Assembly: GCF_014207705.1 (NCBI RefSeq)
Contig: NZ_JACHIU010000001.1
Location: forward strand, 6,254,501 to 6,318,500
Reading direction: 5' to 3'
DNA length: 64,000 nt
Source of the DNA: Sphaerisporangium rubeum
Lineage (GTDB): Bacteria; Actinomycetota; Actinomycetes; Streptosporangiales; Streptosporangiaceae
Shown: positions 58,833 to 64,000 of the stretch, one piece after another
How positions within the stretch are numbered: the stretch's first letter is position 1
How the letters are laid out: each line of letters begins with the position of its first letter
Notes under the pieces: generated by a model
The model's database searches: none
Seen by the model: the letters and a program-made list of their open reading frames with translations, nothing else
What the model was told of the DNA's origin: nothing
Made by a program: the position numbers and the translations under genes

Positions 58833-59615
58833 ATGAGCCGTCCACATCAGGACGATCCGCACTCCCCTGACGCCGAGCCCGGCCGTCAGGACCAGTCCCC
58901 TCCACCGCCGCCATGGGGCCGCGCGCGCAAGCGGCCCGCACCGGCCCGCGTCCCCCTCACCCGTGACCGCATCGTGGACGCCGCGTACGTCGTGCTGGAC
59001 CGCGAGGGTTACGACGGCCTGAGCATGCGGCAGGTCGCGACCGAGCTCGGCGTCGCCGTCTCCGCGCTGTACGCGCACGTGACGAGCAAGGACGATCTGC
59101 TCCAGATGATGTACGAGCGCCTGTTCATCGACCACGAGCCACCCGAGCCCGACCCCGCGCGGTGGCAGGAGCAGATCAAGGAATACGCCGTCGAGTGGCG
59201 GCGCCGCCTGCTCGGCCACCGCGACATGGCCCGCATCTCCGTGGCGCAGATGCCGTTCACCCCCGACCTGCTCGCCACCACCGAGAAGCTCTTCGCCATC
59301 TTCCGCGCCGCCGGCCTCCCCGACGAGATCGCGGCCACCGCCGGCGACATCATGGCGACCTACGTCGACGGGTTCTCCTACGAGGAGAGCATGTGGCAGG
59401 AGCGGCAGCGTGAGGCCGACGCGGCCGACTGGAGCGAGATGAGCCACACGCTCAGGACCTACTTCGCCTCACTGCCACCCGACCGCTTCCCCACCCTCGT
59501 GGCCCTCTCCGGCCAGATGTTCCACAGGAACAACGACGACCGGTTCCTGCTGGGGCTGGACATCCTGCTGCGGGGCCTGGCCAGCTACATCCCGCGCGAC
59601 GACGGGCCTCGCTAG
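58833..59615 (+). CDS. TetR family regulator with TetR_C-type domain
   Basis: 260 residues. A 40-residue Pro/Arg-rich tail precedes the helix-turn-helix (LTRDRIVDAAYVVLDREGYD, LSMRQVATELGVAVSALYAHVTSKDDLLQ). The C-terminal ligand domain carries EYAVEWRRRLLGHRDMARI, as in TetR_C (tetracycline-repressor-like) proteins. It probably represses the divergent efflux pump. A later start near 58930 would remove the tail. Its stop overlaps that of the convergent small gene (shared CTAG). Confidence 0.88.
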   Translation: MSRPHQDDPHSPDAEPGRQDQSPPPPPWGRARKRPAPARVPLTRDRIVDAAYVVLDREGYDGLSMRQVATELGVAVSALYAHVTSKDDLLQMMYERLFIDHEPPEPDPARWQEQIKEYAVEWRRRLLGHRDMARISVAQMPFTPDLLATTEKLFAIFRAAGLPDEIAATAGDIMATYVDGFSYEESMWQERQREADAADWSEMSHTLRTYFASLPPDRFPTLVALSGQMFHRNNDDRFLLGLDILLRGLASYIPRDDGPR

Positions 59616-59815
59616 CCGGGGAGAGGGAAGGTCGACAGCGTGATCACGGTGATCGCGCCGTCCTCGACCCTGATGTTGACCCGCTGACCCGACCGCAGCA
59701 GCCGCAACGGCCCCGCGTCGAAGGCCTCGGTGCCGAACGGCATCTCGGTGCCGTCGTCGAGGAACACCGAGCCGGACCGGCTCGCCTCGTCGAAGAACCG
59801 CACCGTCGCCTGCAC
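59612..59815 (-). CDS. Small cold-shock-like beta protein
   Basis: 67 residues from GTG 59815: VQATVRFFDEASRSGSVFLDDGTEMPFG, then GQRVNIRVEDGAITVITL. The pattern (short beta strands, FDEASRSGSVFLDDG like the KGFGFI region of cold-shock domains) suggests a degenerate OB fold; I recall similar proteins in actinomycetes without known function. No ribosome binding site is clear, and an in-frame start at 59851 is possible. It overlaps the tetR-like gene by 4 bp, tail to tail. Confidence 0.6.
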   Translation of the reverse strand: MQATVRFFDEASRSGSVFLDDGTEMPFGTEAFDAGPLRLLRSGQRVNIRVEDGAITVITLSTFPLPG

Positions 59816-59918
59816 GGCCGCAAGTCTAACTTCCCCGCCTGGCGGGGTCACCCGCCGCCATGAGTGGGTACGGCGAGCGGTGGACCCCCGTCATCGGGAC
59901 GGTCACGTGCGAGGTGCC

Positions 59919-60287
59919 GTGGAGCTGAAAGGTCTCATCGAGACCGCCGGCGAGCTGATCGACGCCGCCGGCGTGGTGGTCATCGTCGGCGGCGCGCTGA
60001 CGGCGACCGCGATGTTCGGCCACCGCCTGACGCATGGCGCACCGTTCCCCGCGACCTACCGCCGGTACCGCCAGGGCCTCGGCCGAGCGATCCTGCTCGG
60101 CCTTGAGTTCCTCGTGGCCGGGGACATCGTGCGCTCGGTGGCCGTGTCGCCGACCTTCGCCGGCGTCGGCGTGCTCGCCATGATCGTGCTGATCAGGACG
60201 TTCCTCAGCGCCTCACTGGAGGTCGAACTGGAGGGCCGGTGGCCCTGGCGGAGAGCGCGCGACGACGTCCCGCCGGAGGCCGTCTGA
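59919..60287 (+). CDS. DUF1622 family membrane protein
   Basis: 122 residues from GTG 59919, with GAGGTG upstream. Three hydrophobic helices (about 12-33, 55-75 and 78-98) with YRRYRQGLGRAILLGLEFLVAGDIVRS between the first two, the DUF1622 hallmark. These integral membrane proteins are widespread but of unknown function. It is convergent with hup. Confidence 0.82.
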   Translation: MELKGLIETAGELIDAAGVVVIVGGALTATAMFGHRLTHGAPFPATYRRYRQGLGRAILLGLEFLVAGDIVRSVAVSPTFAGVGVLAMIVLIRTFLSASLEVELEGRWPWRRARDDVPPEAV

Positions 60288-60329
60288 ACGGGTGCGCGCC
60301 CGGAACGCGATCCGGGCGCGCGGCCGGGA

Positions 60330-60629
60330 CTACTTCTTCTTGGACGCCTTCTTGCCGGCGGCGTTGACCTGCTCCTTGAAGTCGGCACCGGGACGGAACT
60401 TGGGGCCCCAGCTCTCGGAGACCTTGATGGGCTCGCCGGTGCTCGGGTTCCTGGCCTGGCGGGCCGGCTTGTGCGCCATCTCGAACGCGCCGAAGCCCGT
60501 GATCGAGACCTTGTCCCCGCTCGAAACGGCCGTCTGGATCGTCTCGATGATGGCGTTCACCGCCTCGGTCGCCGTCTTCTTGTCGCCGACCCGATCGGTG
60601 ATCGCGTCTACGAGTTCTCGCTTGTTCAT
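60330..60629 (-). CDS. hup: Histone-like DNA-binding protein HU
   Basis: 99 residues: MNKRELVDAITDRVGDKKTA, the DNA-clamping arm GAFEMAHKPARQARNPSTGEP and a short Lys-rich tail ending KKASKKK. It bends DNA and compacts the nucleoid. It is the short HupA-type form, lacking the long alanine/lysine tail of HupS. ATG 60629 follows GGGGGAGC. It keeps the conserved position next to leuD. Confidence 0.96.
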   Translation of the reverse strand: MNKRELVDAITDRVGDKKTATEAVNAIIETIQTAVSSGDKVSITGFGAFEMAHKPARQARNPSTGEPIKVSESWGPKFRPGADFKEQVNAAGKKASKKK

Positions 60630-60773
60630 CTGGCTTTGCTCCCCCTGGTTACCGCTGTCATGAGGATGAGCGTCGCCGGCGTCGGCGCGCGACCCCGTCT
60701 CACCCGGTGTTGCCTGGCGCGGGGTTCCGGCACGCAACCACCAGTCAACGGTCAGAAACCCCTTACCCGCTTG

Positions 60774-60802
60774 AAATTAGGGGACACAGAGCCAGGACTC
60801 AA
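60774..60802 (-). promoter_or_regulatory. hup promoter
   Basis: On the minus strand, TTGAGT (60802-60797), a 17-bp spacer and TAATTT (60779-60774) match the housekeeping sigma consensus. It gives a leader of about 140 bases for hup. Confidence 0.7.
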
Positions 60803-60819
60803 TCACATTCCGCAATGTT

Positions 60820-61056
60820 TCACCTACGCGGCGTGTCGGAGTGGCCGTCCAGATCGGCCAAGAAGGTCTCCAGGCGGGCCTTCGCGTGCTCCAGATCGCG
60901 CTTCGCGACCTCACAGATCGCCACAAAACGGCGGGCGAAACGCTCTTTCTCGGCAGGGGGGAGCCGTACGGCGGTGACGCGGCGGTGCGCCTCGCGCAAC
61001 CGCCGCGCCAGATCTTCCTCCGGACCCTCGGGGGTCAGACGGTCGTCGGCAGCCAT
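60820..61056 (-). CDS. Conserved hypothetical protein downstream of leuD
   Basis: 78 residues from ATG 61056, overlapping the end of leuD by 22 bp: [20 protein letters not shown], then [28 protein letters not shown] and an amphipathic helix. Highly charged and helical, with no known domain. The overlap indicates translational coupling to leuD. Function unknown. Confidence 0.72.
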   Translation of the reverse strand: MAADDRLTPEGPEEDLARRLREAHRRVTAVRLPPAEKERFARRFVAICEVAKRDLEHAKARLETFLADLDGHSDTPRR

Positions 61057-61622
61057 GACTGCCGACCATTCTCGTACGTCTCGATGCCGGACGCGTGCCG
61101 CAGGGTCAGCCCGATGTCGTCGAGGCCCTCCATGAGCCGCCAGCGGGTGTAGTCGTCGATCTCGAACGACGCGGTGCCGCCGGGCCAGCGCACCTGCCGT
61201 TCCCCGAGGTCGACGGTCACCTCGGTGGCCGGATCGGCTTCGGCGGCGGCCTGGATCTCCTCGACGACCGAGGCCGGCAGCACCACAGGCAGCAGGCCCA
61301 TCTTGGTGGAGTTGTTCCGGAAGATGTCGCCGAACCGCGCGGCGATCACCACGCGGAAGCCGTACTGCTGCAGGGCCCACACGGCGTGCTCACGCGAGGA
61401 GCCGGTGCCGAAGTCGGGCCCGGCGACCAGGACGGACGCGCCGGCGTACGCGGGGTCGTTCAGCACGAAGGACGGGTCCTCGCGCCACGCGGCGAACAGG
61501 CCCTTCTCGAAGCCGGTGCGGCTGACCTGCTTGAGCCAGACGGCCGGGATGATCTGGTCGGTGTCGACGTTGCTGCGGCGCAGCGGCACGGCGGTCCCGG
61601 TGTGGGTGGTGAAGGCTTCCAT
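61035..61622 (-). CDS. leuD: 3-isopropylmalate dehydratase small subunit
   Basis: 195 residues. [36 protein letters not shown] and [18 protein letters not shown] are the conserved blocks of LeuD. With LeuC it isomerises 2- to 3-isopropylmalate in leucine synthesis. It starts 15 bp after the leuC stop, in one operon. Confidence 0.95.
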   Translation of the reverse strand: MEAFTTHTGTAVPLRRSNVDTDQIIPAVWLKQVSRTGFEKGLFAAWREDPSFVLNDPAYAGASVLVAGPDFGTGSSREHAVWALQQYGFRVVIAARFGDIFRNNSTKMGLLPVVLPASVVEEIQAAAEADPATEVTVDLGERQVRWPGGTASFEIDDYTRWRLMEGLDDIGLTLRHASGIETYENGRQSWLPTTV

Positions 61623-61637
61623 CGAAAGACTCCTGAT

Positions 61638-63014
61638 CTACAGGTCGGCAGGCGCGGTGAGACGGCCGGTGACGGCGGTGGCGGCGGCCACCGCGGGTGA
61701 CACCAGATGGGTGCGGCCCCCCTTGCCCTGGCGACCCTCGAAGTTCCGGTTGGAGGTGGACGCGCTGCGCTCCCCCGGCGCCAGCGTGTCGGGGTTCATG
61801 CCGAGGCACATCGAGCACCCGGCGGCCCGCCACTCGGCCCCCGCGGCCGTGAACACCTCGTGCAGACCCTCGGCCTCGGCCTCGGCCTTCACCCGCATCG
61901 AACCCGGCACGATCAGCGTGCGCGTGATGACCTTGCGGCCACGCAGGACGTCGGCGGCGGCCCGCAGGTCCTCCAGGCGGCCGTTGGTGCAGGACCCGAC
62001 GAAGACGGTGTCCACCTCGATGCCGGTGAGCGGCGTGCCGGCGGTGAGCCCCATGTACTCGAGGGCCCGGCGCGCGGCGGCCGGGTCGTCGGTCTCCTCA
62101 GGCGCCGGCACGTTCTGGTTCAGCGGCAGGCCCTGCCCCGGGTTGGTGCCCCAGGTGACGAACGGCGACAAGGTGGAGGCGTCGATCTCGACCACGGTGT
62201 CGAACACCGCGTCGTCGTCGGTGCGCAGCGACCGCCAGTACTCCACCGCGGCGTCCCAGGCGGCGCCGGACGGCGCGTGGGGACGTCCCTTGAGGTAGGC
62301 GAACGTGGTCTCGTCCGGCGCGATCATGCCGGCCCTGGCCCCGGCCTCGATGGACATGTTGCAGACCGTCATGCGGCCTTCCATGGACAGCGCGCGGATC
62401 GCCTCGCCGCGGTACTCCACGACGTGGCCCTGGCCGCCGCCGGTGCCGATCTTGGCGATGATGGCGAGGATGAGGTCCTTGGCGGTGACGCCGAACGGCA
62501 GCTCGCCGGTGACCTCGATGGCCATGGTCTTCGGCCGGTACGCCGGCAGCGTCTGCGTGGCGAGCACGTGCTCCACCTCGGAGGTGCCGATGCCGAAGGC
62601 CAGCGCGCCGAACGCGCCGTGCGTGGAGGTGTGGGAGTCGCCGCAGACCACGGTCATGCCGGGCTGGGTGAGGCCGAACTGCGGGCCGATGATGTGGACG
62701 ACCCCCTGGCCGTCGTCACCCATCGGGTGCAGCCTGATGCCGAACTCGGCGGTGTTCTTTCGCAGGGTCTCGACCTGCGCCTTGGACACCGGGTCGGCGA
62801 TGGGGCCGAGCACGGTCGGGACGTTGTGGTCCTCGGTCGCGATGGTGAGGTCGGGACGTCGCACCCGGCGTCCGGCCATGCGCAGGCCGTCGAAGGCCTG
62901 CGGGCTTGTCACCTCGTGGACGAGGTGAAGGTCGATGTAGAGCAGGTCGGGTTCGCCTTCCGCGCGGCGGACGACGTGCTGCTCCCATACTTTCTCGGCC
63001 AGTGTGCGACCCAT
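61638..63014 (-). CDS. leuC: 3-isopropylmalate dehydratase large subunit
   Basis: 458 residues, full length. The 4Fe-4S cysteines are in FVGSCTNGR and [59 protein letters not shown] and [11 protein letters not shown] complete the aconitase-family signature. AAGGAGG lies ten bases before the ATG (63014). It is divergent from the NdgR-like regulator, whose operators lie in the 137-bp gap. Confidence 0.96.
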   Translation of the reverse strand: MGRTLAEKVWEQHVVRRAEGEPDLLYIDLHLVHEVTSPQAFDGLRMAGRRVRRPDLTIATEDHNVPTVLGPIADPVSKAQVETLRKNTAEFGIRLHPMGDDGQGVVHIIGPQFGLTQPGMTVVCGDSHTSTHGAFGALAFGIGTSEVEHVLATQTLPAYRPKTMAIEVTGELPFGVTAKDLILAIIAKIGTGGGQGHVVEYRGEAIRALSMEGRMTVCNMSIEAGARAGMIAPDETTFAYLKGRPHAPSGAAWDAAVEYWRSLRTDDDAVFDTVVEIDASTLSPFVTWGTNPGQGLPLNQNVPAPEETDDPAAARRALEYMGLTAGTPLTGIEVDTVFVGSCTNGRLEDLRAAADVLRGRKVITRTLIVPGSMRVKAEAEAEGLHEVFTAAGAEWRAAGCSMCLGMNPDTLAPGERSASTSNRNFEGRQGKGGRTHLVSPAVAAATAVTGRLTAPADL

Positions 63015-63039
63015 GCTCTGAACGCCTCCTTGCGTTTCA

Positions 63040-63136
63040 TGCCCCGGATCGTCTCAATCTCTAAGACGGACATATCGTTATATGGACAGCCTACCCGCTC
63101 CACGCTCACAAGCCAGTTGCATCTCGGATAGCGAGA
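63040..63136. promoter_or_regulatory. leuC/ndgR divergent operators
   Basis: Three dyads: CGTCT-N9-AGACG (about 63049-63067), CATAT-CGTT-ATATG (63071-63084) and TCTCG-GATAG-CGAGA (63122-63136). In Streptomyces, NdgR binds the leuC-ndgR gap, so these are the natural candidate sites. The ndgR-like gene may be leaderless, since a possible -10 (CAGTAT, 63141) lies ten bases before its ATG. Confidence 0.55.
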
Positions 63137-63151
63137 CGGCAGTATCGGGGT

Positions 63152-63868
63152 ATGGACAACTCTAGCGGAGTCGGCGTGCTGGACAAGGCCGTGCTCGTGC
63201 TCAACGCCTTGGAGGCGGGTCCCGCGTCCCTGGCCCAGCTCGTCCAGGCGACCGGCCTGGCCCGGCCGACCGCTCACCGCCTCGCGGTGGCGCTGGAACA
63301 CCACCGCATCGTCACCCGCGACACGCAGGGACGTTTCGTGCTCGGCCCGCGGCTGTCCGAACTGTCCACAGCGGCCGGCGAGGACCGCCTGCTCGCCGTC
63401 GCCTCCCCCGTGCTCACCCACCTGCGCGACATCACCGGCGAGAGCGCGCAGCTGTACCGCAGGCAAGGCGACGAGCGGGTCTGCGTGGCCGCCGCCGAGC
63501 GCGCGAGCGGCCTGCGCGACACCGTGCCCGTCGGCTCCTCGCTGCCGATGACCGCGGGGTCGGCGGCACAGGTGCTGCTCGCCTGGGAGGAGCCCGACCG
63601 CCTGCACCGCGGGCTGCGCGGCGCCAAGTTCACCGCCGCCACCCTCGCCAGCGTGCGCCGCCGCAACTGGGCCCACAGCGTCGGCGAGCGCGAACAGGGG
63701 GTGGCGAGCGTGTCGGCCCCCATCCGCGGGCCCGGCGGCAAGGTGATCGCCGCGGTGTCGGTGTCGGGCCCGATCGAGCGGCTCACCCGCACCCCCGGCC
63801 GCATCCACGCCGCGCCGGTCGTGGCCGCCGCCGAGCGCATCACCGAGTCGATGCGCCGCAACAACTGA
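63152..63868 (+). CDS. ndgR: IclR family regulator, NdgR/LtbR-like
   Basis: 238 residues. The winged helix reads VLDKAVLVLNALEAGPASLAQLVQATGLARPTAHRLAVAL; the effector domain has VPVGSSLPMTAGSAAQVLLAW and REQGVASVSAPIRGPGGKVIAAVSVSGPIERL. The position divergent from leuCD and the length match NdgR of Streptomyces and LtbR of corynebacteria, which regulate leucine and other amino-acid genes. Confidence 0.92.
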   Translation: MDNSSGVGVLDKAVLVLNALEAGPASLAQLVQATGLARPTAHRLAVALEHHRIVTRDTQGRFVLGPRLSELSTAAGEDRLLAVASPVLTHLRDITGESAQLYRRQGDERVCVAAAERASGLRDTVPVGSSLPMTAGSAAQVLLAWEEPDRLHRGLRGAKFTAATLASVRRRNWAHSVGEREQGVASVSAPIRGPGGKVIAAVSVSGPIERLTRTPGRIHAAPVVAAAERITESMRRNN

Positions 63869-63943
63869 ATCCGACGGTCATCAGGGCCCACGACAAGGGC
63901 TAACTGATTAGAGAGCGCCGCCGCCAAGCACTAGCCTGGCGGG

Positions 63944-64000
63944 GTGACAGATCGCATCGAGGCAGCCGCGTCCGAGCTGCGTCCTCTCCTGCAAGAGTTC
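63944..64000 (+). CDS. Start of an unidentified gene (truncated by window edge)
   Basis: GTG 63944 opens a frame of 19 codons to the window end, beginning MTDRIEAAASELRPLLQEF. GGCGGG lies just upstream. Too short to identify. Confidence 0.5.
   Translation, partial: MTDRIEAAASELRPLLQEF

Noticed and set aside
62909..63056. A leucine leader peptide for attenuation before leuC
   Set aside because: The ORF from ATG 63041 has no leucine run, overlaps leuC out of frame and no attenuator hairpin is seen.

Overview
The window is GC-rich actinobacterial chromosome. The gene order in its right half (smc, mutM, rnc, rpmF, coaD, rsmD, recG, fakA, rpmB, thiD, thiL, ddl, gpsA, plsC, cofC, hup, leuD, leuC, ndgR-type IclR) is the conserved block seen in Streptomyces and relatives. 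Leaderless or GTG/TTG starts, F420 biosynthesis (CofC), a SigR-like sigma factor and a c-di-AMP (ydaO-type) riboswitch fit a filamentous actinomycete. Streptosporangiaceae is my inference and is not proven here. No rRNA, tRNA, CRISPR array, integrase or intact insertion sequence was found.

Layout. 0-2.7 kb: a c-di-AMP riboswitch reading leftwards out of the window, then an OsmC peroxidase, a small unknown protein and a four-helix membrane protein. 2.7-9.6 kb: an accessory catabolic-looking region. It has a LacI regulator with a perfect 17-bp inverted-repeat operator, an amidohydrolase paired with a cysteine-dioxygenase-like cupin, a CynX-type MFS exporter, a benzoylformate-decarboxylase-like ThDP protein with a degraded cofactor motif, and a divergent IclR regulator with two operator-like palindromes. 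10-12.8 kb: a 47-residue ORF and an ABC exporter with a repetitive Ser/Thr/Pro-rich N-terminal extension. 13-17 kb: MerR/aldo-keto reductase and TetR/beta-glucosidase divergent pairs. 17-31 kb: a secreted coiled-coil VldE-like protein, aldehyde dehydrogenase, acetate kinase, hydrolase, BipA, polysaccharide deacetylase, an XRE-cupin regulator with a DMT transporter, a SigR-like sigma factor without adjacent anti-sigma factor, and a Cds1-like PLP enzyme behind a perfect CRP half-site pair. 30-46.5 kb: ftsY, smc, acylphosphatase, mutM, rnc, rpmF, coaD, rsmD, recG, fakA and rpmB. 46.7-64 kb: thiD, a membrane protein with an external CBM2-like domain, thiL, an Lrp RAM-only protein, ddl, a trans-sulfuration enzyme, gpsA, plsC, cofC, an EmrB-type efflux pump with its TetR, hup, leuDC and an NdgR-like IclR regulator.

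The most unusual feature is repeat biology rather than a single new gene. (1) At five loci a tandem repeat begins inside the last codons of a gene and runs past the stop codon (TPP enzyme, ABC exporter, DMT transporter, FakA, CBM2 protein). (2) A dispersed palindromic element of about 60 bp occurs six times between genes. (3) Coding minisatellites (24-30 bp) have expanded in-frame inside recG, the CBM2 protein and the ABC exporter. (4) Long low-complexity arrays fill the gaps around rsmD/recG, MerR/AKR and GH1/VldE. All functional assignments rest on motifs read by eye. No database search was run.
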